A stretch of 64,000 nt of DNA from CBDDKU01 sp965230375 (GTDB lineage: Bacteria; Bacteroidota; Bacteroidia; Flavobacteriales_D; Cryomorphaceae): positions 1 to 64,000 of the forward strand of contig CBDDKU010000028.1 of assembly GCA_965230375.1 (NCBI GenBank), given 5' to 3'. The notes beneath the pieces were generated by a model, which saw only the letters and a program-made list of their open reading frames with translations, was not told the origin of the DNA and did no database searches. Positions 26,908-35,586 of this stretch are shown here, one piece after another; positions within the stretch are counted from its first letter, which is position 1, and each line of letters starts with the position of its first letter. The translations under genes were made by a program, and so were the position numbers.

Positions 26908-27016
26908 TTGTTTGAGTCTAGGGTCTCCGTTCCGCAGTGGCTGCACTACTGCGGTTGAAACGTTACGGACGATACAATTTGGATGAACTTATTTTAGTAA
27001 GCGAAAGTATTGTCCT

Positions 27017-27259
27017 TTAGGCGACCTGCTGTGTTTTTAGAATGTACCCAGCACCAGTGAGCACAAAGCCTGAATTCATAGCCTGATGGTAAGTGAATTG
27101 GCTTATTTGTGCTTCACTAGCTTCCATCCTTCTCAGCAGTTCGCCACACGCTTTAGCCCCGAAGCCCCAAAACCATGTAGTACACGTAGCGTATCGACTC
27201 CGGGCGAGACCTATCGGAACGACGATTAGGCTGTTAAATGAAGAATGGTGGGCATCATC
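27017..27259 (-). other. Stop-free frame without a start codon, in phase after the T9SS gene
   Basis: This fills most of the 355-bp gap between rimO and the T9SS gene. Directly after the TAA of the T9SS protein the same frame stays open for about 80 codons to a stop at 27017. It reads through VVPIGLARSRYATCTTWFWG and ELLRRMEASEAQISQF. It has no initiation codon near its beginning, and the first ATG is far inside. The residues do not look like any family I know. It may be a decayed gene, a dispersed intergenic repeat or chance. The rest of the gap contains a short CCGCAGT/ACTGCGG hairpin at about 26,932-26,954 and nothing else visible. Confidence 0.35.
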
Positions 27260-27262
27260 GGA

Positions 27263-28678
27263 TTAGAGTATTTGAACCGTTGTTACACCCATGTTTGAGC
27301 CACTCCGTATTCGAAGGATGTACATACCCGACTCAAAGCCGTCAATAGGTAATTGATACTGGGTAGTTCGTGGCAAGGGCTTTTGAAGCAATATTCTACC
27401 TCTTAGATCCACGAGTTCAATTGAACCTTCAAAAGGACGTTGGAAGCCGATATTGAAGTAGTTATCTCCAGGGTTGGGGTAAACGTTGAAGTCTAACTGG
27501 GCAAAGTCTTTGGTGCTTACAACAAAGTCTTCACCATCGCAGTTTTGATCAATGCCATCTCCTTCAATTTCCTGTGCGTCTGGGTTTATCTCCGGAATAT
27601 TGTCGTCACAGTCCAGGCCATTAGAAGCATAGCCCAAAGGCAGCTGACAGGCTTGAATGGAATCTGTTTGAGACCCGTATCCGTCTTCGTCGTTGTCTAG
27701 ATAGAAATAGGGCGCTGTTTCCACCTGGCTACAGATAAATACGTTTTCGCAATATTGGAAACTACCGCAGGAATTAGATGCGGTCATACAGACTTCGTAG
27801 CTGCCATCCTCTTCAAATTCATACATCAGCAAGGCCTCGGAGCCCACTTCGGAGCCATCCACTTCCCACAAATAAGTGTGAGCTTCCAAATTGCAATCAA
27901 ATCCGCCAGAATTGAATGAGATGCTGATCTCAAATTCTGGATCAATTGCAGTTTCCGAATCTATCTCCAATGGGTTTGAATGGAAGCATTGGTGATTCTC
28001 GGCTAGATAAACGGATACTTGATATTCCCCACTTTCACTGATCTCAATGCTTTCAGTGGATTCGTTGGTGTTCCAAGCCCAAGCATCATACCCAGCTGGA
28101 GCACTTATAGTAGTTCCAGTCTCGCTACAGAATACTTCTGGCCCTTCAAGTATAATAGTCTCATTTTCACATTCCAGAAACTCAAACTCAACCCATGAAA
28201 CCAGCCCCCATATGCCATAGTTGGTCTGAGCTCTCATGCCCAGGTTGTACGTGCCCGTAGTAAGGCCAAGTGATGAAAGCCAATCGGTGATGACGACTTC
28301 TGTGTTTTCTTCTGTGGATACAAATATGCCTTCGCCAATGCCTGGATCGTTGCCGATGAAGTACTCATAGCCTGCAATTTGATGGTCTTGTGGTTCACTT
28401 GTCAATTCCATCTGATGGTAGAAAACTTGTGTGTAGGGCAGGCCCCATTCACCATTTTCATTTTTTGCACGTAAAGTGAAACTGTGAAGGCCTGTGGGTA
28501 AATTGTTTAGAATAGACTCATCAATGGTGACTTCTTCCATCGCTGTAATATCGATCGAAGTTGCATTGCCGTATCCAGGGTCTTGGTTGATAAAGTACTC
28601 TGCTTCAGTAATGTTTGATTGACACAATGCATGCCCTATTGTCGTCAGTACAACAAATAATGTAATAAGTGTTTTCAT
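27263..28678 (-). CDS. Secreted T9SS type A sorting-domain protein with calcium-binding MopE-like segment
   Basis: This 471-residue exported protein has a signal peptide (1-19). Two repeats follow, each with ITEAEYFIN/IAGYEYFIG-type openings and GxW segments. A PKD/SprB-like region comes next. Then there is a DxDxDG-type calcium loop (DNDEDGYG) with the DCDDN and GDGIDQNCDGED pattern seen in MopE-like proteins. Residues from about 395 form the type IX secretion C-terminal domain (FNVYPNPGDNYFNIGF, IELVDLRGRIL, GMYILRI), which directs surface export. The beta-helix gene lies 9 bp upstream, so the two are probably one transcript. The ligand is unknown. Confidence 0.85.
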   Translation of the reverse strand: MKTLITLFVVLTTIGHALCQSNITEAEYFINQDPGYGNATSIDITAMEEVTIDESILNNLPTGLHSFTLRAKNENGEWGLPYTQVFYHQMELTSEPQDHQIAGYEYFIGNDPGIGEGIFVSTEENTEVVITDWLSSLGLTTGTYNLGMRAQTNYGIWGLVSWVEFEFLECENETIILEGPEVFCSETGTTISAPAGYDAWAWNTNESTESIEISESGEYQVSVYLAENHQCFHSNPLEIDSETAIDPEFEISISFNSGGFDCNLEAHTYLWEVDGSEVGSEALLMYEFEEDGSYEVCMTASNSCGSFQYCENVFICSQVETAPYFYLDNDEDGYGSQTDSIQACQLPLGYASNGLDCDDNIPEINPDAQEIEGDGIDQNCDGEDFVVSTKDFAQLDFNVYPNPGDNYFNIGFQRPFEGSIELVDLRGRILLQKPLPRTTQYQLPIDGFESGMYILRIRSGSNMGVTTVQIL

Positions 28679-28687
28679 GGCTACAGA

Positions 28688-29842
28688 TTATTGGTTGCTG
28701 CGCAAAGTGGCGTCCAATTGAATGTCTTGGTTTTCCAGAATGATCCCAGGTACAGCCATAGAATGCACGTAAGGTGCACCGCGTAAATGGTCGTAGTTGT
28801 TGAAAGGGTACTCACCTCCAAAAATACCAATGTCGGTTCCATCCGAACCAGCCCCCAGTAAGGGAGATGTATCGCTCACTTCTAGGTCGAAATCAAAATT
28901 CCACCACCCTCCAGGGCTTATGTTTGCTATACCCGGGTCAGAATCTGGAATGTTGCCACTTCCAACATTGGCGCTACCGTTAGATTCTGGTGGGAATGTA
29001 CAACTGGTGGTGCAGGCAAAGGTGAGATTATTGGTGAATACGTTTCCGCTTGAGCTACCTGTAATATCAGGATTCCAATGAATAAAACTGGCAGGAGTTG
29101 CTCCATAAAACAAATTGTTGGAAACCAGGCAATCGAGCAAATTAAAAAAGCCGAAATGATTGCTAGGTCCGTAAAACAGGTTGTTCTTGATTTGGGTTTG
29201 ATTCCCTGCACTGAGACAGCTTTGCGCATTTGTTCCTATAAAGTACTTAGGTGTAATGATGTTATTGGCAATAATCACATTCTCAGACATCCCCAATTCT
29301 GTCCTTAAGGAAACTGCCGCCCGATATTCCTGGTTATTAGTATTAACTCCACCAAAAATATTGTTGCGAATCAAGATGTTTTTAACGGGAGCGTTTGACC
29401 TTTGAGCAAGCCCAGGAATTAAACAGTTATTAATCTCGATGTTTCGAAGCGTGTCTACATCTGCACCAGAAATCCCGAATACCACAGGTATATAATTGTA
29501 AAGCGTGACAACAATACCATTCAGGGAAGCGCCATCGGCTGTGGCTGCATCAAATGTGATTGTTCTGATTTTGCTGGTCATTCCATCCGGCGAATCTGGA
29601 ACCATCCCAGCACCCACTAAGTGAACACCTTTGTTAAGGGTGATGTCTCCGTAGCCAGTTTCAGAGGGAATAATGTGGATGATGTCGCCATCTTCGGCTG
29701 CGTCTATGCACGATTGTAAATCGGCATAAACATGATCTCCTTCGGGAGCATTGTCATTATTATTTGCAGTAAAATAATTCTGTGAAAATGACATTCCACA
29801 GGTTAGCATGAATAGTACAGTTAGAATTTTTTTAGGTCTCAT
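28688..29842 (-). CDS. Secreted right-handed beta-helix (choice-of-anchor-like) protein
   Basis: The ATG at 29842 gives a signal peptide (MRPKKILTVLFMLTCGMSFS); a start 11 codons upstream would precede it with a poor leader. The 384-residue mature part repeats N-N-x-I/L units (INNCLIPG, IRNNIFGG, ANNIITPK, KNNLFYG, SNNLFYG) typical of parallel beta-helices of the pectate-lyase type, without recognisable catalytic residues. It ends without a T9SS sorting domain. It lies 9 bp upstream of the T9SS protein gene and may deliver a partner for it. Confidence 0.75.
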   Translation of the reverse strand: MRPKKILTVLFMLTCGMSFSQNYFTANNNDNAPEGDHVYADLQSCIDAAEDGDIIHIIPSETGYGDITLNKGVHLVGAGMVPDSPDGMTSKIRTITFDAATADGASLNGIVVTLYNYIPVVFGISGADVDTLRNIEINNCLIPGLAQRSNAPVKNILIRNNIFGGVNTNNQEYRAAVSLRTELGMSENVIIANNIITPKYFIGTNAQSCLSAGNQTQIKNNLFYGPSNHFGFFNLLDCLVSNNLFYGATPASFIHWNPDITGSSSGNVFTNNLTFACTTSCTFPPESNGSANVGSGNIPDSDPGIANISPGGWWNFDFDLEVSDTSPLLGAGSDGTDIGIFGGEYPFNNYDHLRGAPYVHSMAVPGIILENQDIQLDATLRSNQ

Positions 29843-29953
29843 GATATTTAGATTTAGTAATAACCCAAAAGTCATGGAATACCATAAAAAACGACCTAAC
29901 CACCACGGCTAGTTTTGGTTATGTGGTTGATATTCAGGTGTGAAGATGTGTGG

Positions 29954-31576
29954 CTAAGCGGCGGTCTCGGTCCGGGTGGTTAGTGCTTGAACAGCATCTT
30001 TCCGGTTGTTTACATCCAATTTCAGATAGATGTTTTGCAAGTGATACTTGATTGTGCTTACCGATACAAAGAGTTTTTCACCTATCTCCTTATTTGTTAA
30101 CCCTTCTATTAAGAGCATGAAAACGTCCAGCTCCCGATCCGACAAATCTTCTTTCAAAAGCTCGTTTACGCTTTCACGACTCAGGGTGAATTGCTTGAAT
30201 GAAAGGTATTCAGTAGTGCCTTTCTCAATTTGTTCTCGCAATACATCCAATTCGCGAACGTGTTGCTCCAATTTGATCTTCAAAGCGGCCGCTTCACGCA
30301 ATTTGACTTGCCGGTACACTAAGAACACGATTACGAGAATGGCAAGAATACCTATGCTCAGATTCAGGATAATCCATTGGCGCTTTTCGGCTTCCATATT
30401 CGCATTTTGGAGCTCCAGGATTTCTTTTTCCTTCTTTTCAGACTCGTATTTTTCATTGAGCTCAGCAATCTCGAGCCCTACTTCCAAATTGCGAATGGAA
30501 TCCTTTAGTGCTTTATATTCTACGTGGTTGGCGTAAGCGAGTTCGTAATTTTTCAGACTAGCCAAGCTCGATGCTTTTTGCCCCAATGCTATCGCCCATT
30601 CATTGACCATTCCCTTCGACTCAAAAACAGGAATAGCCTGGTCGAGCAGCGGGATGGCCTTATCTGCTTGATTGCCTATGGTGTATACTTTAGCCAAGCT
30701 CACACGAAATGTGGCCAACTCAACATGATATGCGGTAGGAAGTCCGTCGAATACCGAAAGGGCGTTGAGCAGCCTTTCTTCCGCATCTTCTACGTCACCT
30801 TTGTTTAATTGTATGAGCGCTAAGTTGTGTTCAAGTCGCGCCGCGGTCACCAAATCCCTGTTTTCATACAACAATTCGAGAGCTTTCTGCCCATAGATCA
30901 TCGCACTATCCGCAGCCCCAGATTTCTGGAATGCAAGAGACAAACTATGATTTGCGTCAGCAATGCAATAAGAATCATTCGAATTTCCTGCCAGCTTTTG
31001 AGCTCTCCGATAATAATCCAGTGCTTCGGCATATTGCTCCTGATACACGAGAACATTGCCCAGATTTATCATACTATAGGCTTGTCCTTTGAGATCACCC
31101 AGTTCTTCAAAGATTTTTAGACCCTTTAGCTGAATGTCAAAAGCGTCATTGTACGCACCAAGTTTGTTGTACAGAACGCAAAGTGTGCGAGATGTTATAC
31201 CAACACTCTTTGGCTCATTTGCTTTTTCGAAATTTCGTAGCGCCTTTTCAAACCAAGGAAGGGCATTTTGAAAATTCTGCCCAAGGTAGTAGGTGTAGCC
31301 TATGTTTTGTTCGAGTTTGGCCTTTGGATAATAGGCCGTGTCAATTCCAGGTAAGCCGAGTCCTTGCTGCCCGTATTCACGAGATTTTTCTGGATCTGAG
31401 CGCTCATACTCCCTCTGCAATTCTATTAGGGCAAAGGCACGATCTCTCATGGCCATCTCCTGATCATTGCTGACAGCTATTAAACTGTCGATACGAGAGT
31501 TGGAAAAGCTATTCAACTGAAATATGACAAGAAACAGAAAGAAGGAAACGAGGTGAATCCTATTTCGGATTAGCAT
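29954..31576 (-). CDS. TPR, transmembrane and LuxR-type HTH regulator
   Basis: This 540-residue protein combines a signal/anchor segment (about 8-25), roughly six tetratricopeptide repeats (residues 60-370), one membrane helix (about 400-422, IILNLSIGILAILVIVFLVY) and a C-terminal GerE/LuxR DNA-binding domain (LSDRELDVFMLLIEGLTNKE and VSTIKYHLQNIYLKL). TPRs would lie outside and the HTH in the cytosol, so it resembles one-component membrane sensors of Bacteroidota. The adjacent minus-strand secreted-protein genes (78 bp downstream start) are possible targets, which is inference. Confidence 0.85.
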   Translation of the reverse strand: MLIRNRIHLVSFFLFLVIFQLNSFSNSRIDSLIAVSNDQEMAMRDRAFALIELQREYERSDPEKSREYGQQGLGLPGIDTAYYPKAKLEQNIGYTYYLGQNFQNALPWFEKALRNFEKANEPKSVGITSRTLCVLYNKLGAYNDAFDIQLKGLKIFEELGDLKGQAYSMINLGNVLVYQEQYAEALDYYRRAQKLAGNSNDSYCIADANHSLSLAFQKSGAADSAMIYGQKALELLYENRDLVTAARLEHNLALIQLNKGDVEDAEERLLNALSVFDGLPTAYHVELATFRVSLAKVYTIGNQADKAIPLLDQAIPVFESKGMVNEWAIALGQKASSLASLKNYELAYANHVEYKALKDSIRNLEVGLEIAELNEKYESEKKEKEILELQNANMEAEKRQWIILNLSIGILAILVIVFLVYRQVKLREAAALKIKLEQHVRELDVLREQIEKGTTEYLSFKQFTLSRESVNELLKEDLSDRELDVFMLLIEGLTNKEIGEKLFVSVSTIKYHLQNIYLKLDVNNRKDAVQALTTRTETAA

Positions 31577-31638
31577 GGCAATGGTTTGGCCTTCGAATAT
31601 CTTGAAAAAGAAATTTTATTGAAAGAAAAATTGAAATC

Positions 31639-32217
31639 TTACACCACGTGCTCGCGAAATGACTTCTTCCACTGGATGTACCCAACAATGGAAAACACAA
31701 AATACACCACAGTAAGAATGGTGTAGAAATTTAGGTCGCGGCCCCAGTAGAGTGCGATCGTAGCAAAATTGATCACGATCCAAAAAAGCCATCCTTCCAG
31801 TTTTTTCTTGGCTTCGAGATAGCTCGCTATAAAGCTGAATATTGTGGTAGTCGAGTCGAAGTAAGGTGAAACCGCATCGGTGGTTTGTGAAAAGAAGTAC
31901 CCCAGCCCGAATGAACAGACGATTCCGATTCCTATCCAAATGGGGTAGGATAGGGCCTTCATCCGCGTTACGGGGAGTCCATTGCCTTTGGCACCTTTTC
32001 GCCAGAGATTATACCCGTAAAACCCGATAACGACGTAGTACACGTAGAGAATAGACTCGGAGTAGAGCCCCGTGCGGATAAAGAGAAAGATGCTGATAAA
32101 GGAAGATGCAATCCCGAAAAACCAACAGAGAATATTCTCCTTGATCATCAAGATTAAGTAGACGAAGCCGAGCACGACGGCTGATATTTCGAGAAAAAGG
32201 TCTAGACTAAACTCCAT
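31639..32217 (-). CDS. pnuC: Nicotinamide riboside transporter PnuC
   Basis: This 192-residue PnuC-family membrane protein has about seven hydrophobic segments and the motifs NILCWFFGIASSF and FYGYNLWRKG. W-x-F-W-I-V-x-N near residue 145 matches the segment that lines the vitamin site. It imports nicotinamide riboside by facilitated diffusion. Its ATG overlaps the stop of the oxygenase gene by one base (TAATG), so the two are translationally coupled. In other genomes PnuC is often next to a thiamine or NAD gene; here it is not. Confidence 0.9.
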   Translation of the reverse strand: MEFSLDLFLEISAVVLGFVYLILMIKENILCWFFGIASSFISIFLFIRTGLYSESILYVYYVVIGFYGYNLWRKGAKGNGLPVTRMKALSYPIWIGIGIVCSFGLGYFFSQTTDAVSPYFDSTTTIFSFIASYLEAKKKLEGWLFWIVINFATIALYWGRDLNFYTILTVVYFVFSIVGYIQWKKSFREHVV

Positions 32218-32969
32218 TAAAACAGGGAAAGGTAATTATCGTAATACGTTTGTGGTTGGTGTTGAACACCCTTCCAGGCAAAAGGCGCTTCGGGCTTTAC
32301 GAGCGAAAAGCTGGCAAATGACCAGCGCTCATTCGTCGTATCAGTCTCCACCCGATGGTTCAATCCTTTGAGCTCACCATCCGTCAGCCACTCCAGAAGA
32401 TAGCCCGGGAAGCTCACAAAGTTGTCAACCTGTCCGAGCGATTCAAACTCCCCATCTTCCCGCTCGTAAATGAGCCCTTCGGGATTCCCAAAGGCAAAAA
32501 CGGTAAATAGAGAAACATCGCTGTGGTTAGTCAGTCGGGGTGCGGAATTGTAAACGCTCGAAGCATCTTTATCAGCAGGATAAAAATTGCAAGAGACCAT
32601 ATGACCGATGTGATTCTCGTAAAACTCTTTGAGTCCAGGTAGGGCGATGGACTCGATGGTTTTGAGCTCTATTTCGCGAATCTCTTTCTTTATCGATTTC
32701 CAATCCTTCTTGAGAAAAGATTGAAACTCATTGGGAAACCGATCGGCTGGCTCCAGATCGGAGAGTACAAAGGAGTGGAGTTTGTCTTCGGGATATTGAT
32801 TCAAGCTATCGCTTTGGCCTTGGTACGAATAGCCGTCGAATGCGCAGTTCATCTCTTTCTGCAAATACTTTTCCTTGTACGATTCGGGTTTTGCCATAAA
32901 GCTGCGGAAGCTCTCAATCAAGTGATCGCTCGAAAACGCCTTTTGACTTGTTTTGAAGGGAAATTCCAT
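32217..32969 (-). CDS. 2-oxoglutarate/Fe(II) oxygenase (isopenicillin N synthase-like)
   Basis: This 250-residue enzyme has the non-haem iron facial triad: His149 and Asp151 in NHSDVSLFT and His205 in LNHRV. Arg215 is in RWSFASFSL, the R-x-S motif that binds the 2-oxoglutarate carboxylate. The iron ligand and R-x-S spacing fits the isopenicillin N synthase/ethylene-forming family. The ATG at 32969 follows the GT90 stop (TGA at 32973-32971) by one base; a TTG three codons earlier would overlap it by 8 bp. The substrate is unknown and could be an oxidised sugar or lipid. Confidence 0.75.
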   Translation of the reverse strand: MEFPFKTSQKAFSSDHLIESFRSFMAKPESYKEKYLQKEMNCAFDGYSYQGQSDSLNQYPEDKLHSFVLSDLEPADRFPNEFQSFLKKDWKSIKKEIREIELKTIESIALPGLKEFYENHIGHMVSCNFYPADKDASSVYNSAPRLTNHSDVSLFTVFAFGNPEGLIYEREDGEFESLGQVDNFVSFPGYLLEWLTDGELKGLNHRVETDTTNERWSFASFSLVKPEAPFAWKGVQHQPQTYYDNYLSLF

Positions 32970-32970
32970 A

Positions 32971-33909
32971 TCAATCAAACTTCAAGGCATTTTTCTGGCC
33001 GCTCATTTCCGCGTACCGTTCCAGCACTTTTAGGCAGAGCAGGTCTTCGAGCAGCCGATCTTGAAACTGTGCTACGAATGCATGCGCCTGATCGATAATC
33101 GCCTTCGCCGCATCGGGGTGAGCCAGGTAGTACTCGATTTTTTCTGGAAGATCCGAGAAGTCTGACTTGACTTCCACGTAGTGTTTTCCAGACTCGAGTC
33201 GTCCTTCCATAAACCAGGTTTCACAAGTAGGTCGCGGCATGATGCAGAGCGAATTTGAACTCATAGCCCATTTCAAATTAGTCGCCACATCGTTTCCTTC
33301 TGGACAAGCGATAAATTTGTAGCCCAGCTGTTCCTTTATCGGCATCGGCTCTTTCTGCCAGGCCACATCTTCGGCTGGCTTATTGGTCTGCCCAACATCC
33401 ATCAGCGGATGATCCCAATACCGCTCCACAAACTCCTTCCGCAAAGGCCAATAGGCGCCACCGCGCCACACGAGTTTGTCCTTTTTGCTTTCGTAGGGCT
33501 TCGCGTCTTTCACCCACTGGAAATGCCGCTTTTTATTGAGCTTAAAGAGAATGGAGTTGGCGTTGTTTTCAGTGAGTGGGCGCGCCTTGAAAAGCGTGGG
33601 ATAGGTATATACATCCAGATCGTCCCCAAACTTGTAGGCAAAACGGGTATCCTTTTTGAAATAGTGAAGAAACTCCTTCAGATCGAGAAAGTAGCCCGTG
33701 CCTTTCGTCTTTTTGAAATCCTTGACGGCCACGGCTTTTTCGGGAATGGGGAAAGGTTGATTAACTTTGAAATAGTAATCGAGTCGGTCTGTTATTACCT
33801 GTTGATCAATTGATTTCTCGTATGCGCGAAGCTTCCGGTAGTAGCTTCGAAAATAGCACACCGGCAAGGCATTTCTTCCATATCCTGAGATGTAGTAAAA
33901 AAGCTTCAT
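32971..33909 (-). CDS. Family 90 (CAP10/LPS-modifying) glycosyltransferase
   Basis: This 312-residue protein begins with MKLFYYISGYGRNALPVCYF at the ATG at 33909. A frame start some 94 codons upstream is rejected because it runs antisense over the start of pepD. It has the family-90 features of lipopolysaccharide/capsule transferases (LpsA/CAP10): KDKLVWRGGAYWPLRKEF, YKFIACPEGNDVATNLKWAM and the CETWFMEGRLESGKHYVEVK segment. It likely adds a xylose-type or other sugar to a surface glycan. It is first in the GT90-oxygenase-PnuC operon, with a promoter region shared divergently with pepD. Confidence 0.85.
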   Translation of the reverse strand: MKLFYYISGYGRNALPVCYFRSYYRKLRAYEKSIDQQVITDRLDYYFKVNQPFPIPEKAVAVKDFKKTKGTGYFLDLKEFLHYFKKDTRFAYKFGDDLDVYTYPTLFKARPLTENNANSILFKLNKKRHFQWVKDAKPYESKKDKLVWRGGAYWPLRKEFVERYWDHPLMDVGQTNKPAEDVAWQKEPMPIKEQLGYKFIACPEGNDVATNLKWAMSSNSLCIMPRPTCETWFMEGRLESGKHYVEVKSDFSDLPEKIEYYLAHPDAAKAIIDQAHAFVAQFQDRLLEDLLCLKVLERYAEMSGQKNALKFD

Positions 33910-33953
33910 GGCAGGTTGACAAATTAACGCCTTTTTTCTTCGATTGTGCCTAT

Positions 33954-33961
33954 TAACTTTG
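33954..33961 (+). promoter_or_regulatory. Bacteroidota -7 box (TAACTTTG) before pepD
   Basis: An exact TAnnTTTG match lies 18 bases before the pepD ATG at 33980. It lies inside the longer open frame that begins at 33944, so it argues for the start at 33980. No good TTG is found 17-23 bases upstream. Confidence 0.5.
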
Positions 33962-33979
33962 CCCTTCAAAATAAAGAAC

Positions 33980-35434
33980 ATGAGCCAAGAAGTACGATCA
34001 CTCCAACCCGAATCTTTGTGGAACCATTTTGCCGATCTCAACGCCGTGCCGCGGCCGAGTAAGAAGGAAGAGCGCGTGAGAGCCTTTATGGTTGACTTCG
34101 GAAAGAAGCTCAATCTACCAACGCGCGTTGATGAAATCGGGAATGTGATTATCACCAAGCCCGCTTCAGCTGGAATGGAAGATCGTGCCACTATCGTGAT
34201 GCAGAGTCACATCGATATGGTTCACCAGAAGAACAACGACACTGACTTTGATTTTGATACTCAGGGCATTCAGATGTACGTGGATGAAGATTGGGTGAAG
34301 GCAAAGGGAACTACTTTGGGCGCTGATAATGGAATTGGCGTGGCCACGATTATGGCGATTCTTTCGAGCGATACCATCGCACACCCGCCTATCGAAGCAC
34401 TGTTTACCATCGATGAAGAAACGGGAATGACGGGAGCTCTTGGCTTAAAAGGCGGCGAGTTGACCGGGAAATACCTGCTAAACCTCGATACCGAAGACGA
34501 TGATGAATTGAGCATTGGCTGTGCCGGTGGGGTGGATATTACCATTTCGGGCACCTACCATTTGACAGATGTTTCAGCAGATTCAACTCGTTTGAAATTA
34601 ACCGTGAAAGGTCTGAATGGTGGACACAGCGGTATGGACATCCACAAGGGACTTGGAAATGCGAACAAGCTCTTGAACCGGATCCTGTGGATGGCTAAGA
34701 AGAAATTCGATATCGCTCTGATCTCATTTGATGGCGGTGGATTGCGAAATGCCATTCCGCGCGAAGCCCATGCTGAGATCGCCGTTGCTGATAAGTCGTC
34801 CTTCGAAACGTGGTTGGCAGAATTGACCCAAACCATCAAAGCCGAGTACAGCACAACTGACCCGAATCTGTCTGTGGTTTTAGAGCCTGGGGCAGGAGGA
34901 AAAGCTGTAAATGAGAACTTCACAACCCAGATATTGAACGCGATATACGCCTGTCACAACGGCATCTACCGCATGAGTCCCGATATTGCCGATCTGGTAC
35001 AGACAAGCAACAACCTGGCGCGCGTCTTAATCAAAGATGGGAATTACGAGATCCTTTGCTTAAATCGTAGCTCTGTAGATTCAGAAAAGGACGATTTGGC
35101 TCAAGCCATCACCGCCAATTTCGAAAACATTGGTGGGGCGGTAAAGCTATCGGGGTCTTACCCCGGTTGGACGCCACAGCCCGAGTCTGATCTTGTGAAA
35201 ATCATGAGCGATCTATACCGAGAGATCAACAACGAAGAGCCAAACGTATTGGCTTGTCACGCTGGATTAGAGTGCGGAATTCTCGGAACAAACTACCCGG
35301 AGATGGAGATGATTTCCTTCGGGCCGAACATCCGCGGTGCTCATTCACCCGACGAGAAAGTTCAGATTACCTCGGTTCAGAAGTATTGGGACTTTACGCT
35401 GGAAGCTTTGAAGCGGATTCCTGTAAAGGGGTAG
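33980..35434 (+). CDS. pepD: Aminoacyl-histidine dipeptidase (Xaa-His, M20 family)
   Basis: This cytosolic zinc dipeptidase splits Xaa-His (carnosine-type) dipeptides. The 484-residue M20 enzyme has the dizinc motifs MQSHIDMVHQ, GTTLGADNGIG and FTIDEETGMTGA. An inserted lid domain begins GLNGGHSGMDIH, and LACHAGLECGI and SFGPNIRGAHSPDE complete the site. The start at 33980 gives MSQEVRSLQPE as the N-terminus; the longer frame would read across the promoter. Divergent to the GT90 gene. Confidence 0.93.
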   Translation: MSQEVRSLQPESLWNHFADLNAVPRPSKKEERVRAFMVDFGKKLNLPTRVDEIGNVIITKPASAGMEDRATIVMQSHIDMVHQKNNDTDFDFDTQGIQMYVDEDWVKAKGTTLGADNGIGVATIMAILSSDTIAHPPIEALFTIDEETGMTGALGLKGGELTGKYLLNLDTEDDDELSIGCAGGVDITISGTYHLTDVSADSTRLKLTVKGLNGGHSGMDIHKGLGNANKLLNRILWMAKKKFDIALISFDGGGLRNAIPREAHAEIAVADKSSFETWLAELTQTIKAEYSTTDPNLSVVLEPGAGGKAVNENFTTQILNAIYACHNGIYRMSPDIADLVQTSNNLARVLIKDGNYEILCLNRSSVDSEKDDLAQAITANFENIGGAVKLSGSYPGWTPQPESDLVKIMSDLYREINNEEPNVLACHAGLECGILGTNYPEMEMISFGPNIRGAHSPDEKVQITSVQKYWDFTLEALKRIPVKG

Positions 35435-35500
35435 TTGTTCTTGGGTCATGGGCTACTTATGACCCAAAAATGATTAGGTCACTTTAGGGTCATTGTCGTC

Positions 35501-35552
35501 CATCTCGATACAAATTTTCTCCCTTGCGTTCAGAAAATTCACTCGATGTGAC
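35501..35552. repeat. Intergenic hairpin element, copy 1
   Basis: An inner stem AATTTTCT (35513-35520) pairs with AGAAAATT (35532-35539). Outside it, CATCTCGA on the left faces TCGATG on the right. The right flank is CACTCGATGTGAC-like. Copy 2 at 36390-36441 and copy 3 at 47443-47488 share the layout. It lies between pepD and DUF6090. Confidence 0.65.
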
Positions 35553-35586
35553 TGCAAGTATCATTTGAATTCAGGTCACTTTGCGG

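Noticed and set aside
26932..26954. Hairpin after rimO as a terminator
   Set aside because: The stem is only 7 bp and no T run follows on either strand.
33910..34191. N-terminal extension of the GT90 gene
   Set aside because: It runs antisense over the pepD start and its promoter box, and the family begins at the ATG at 33909.
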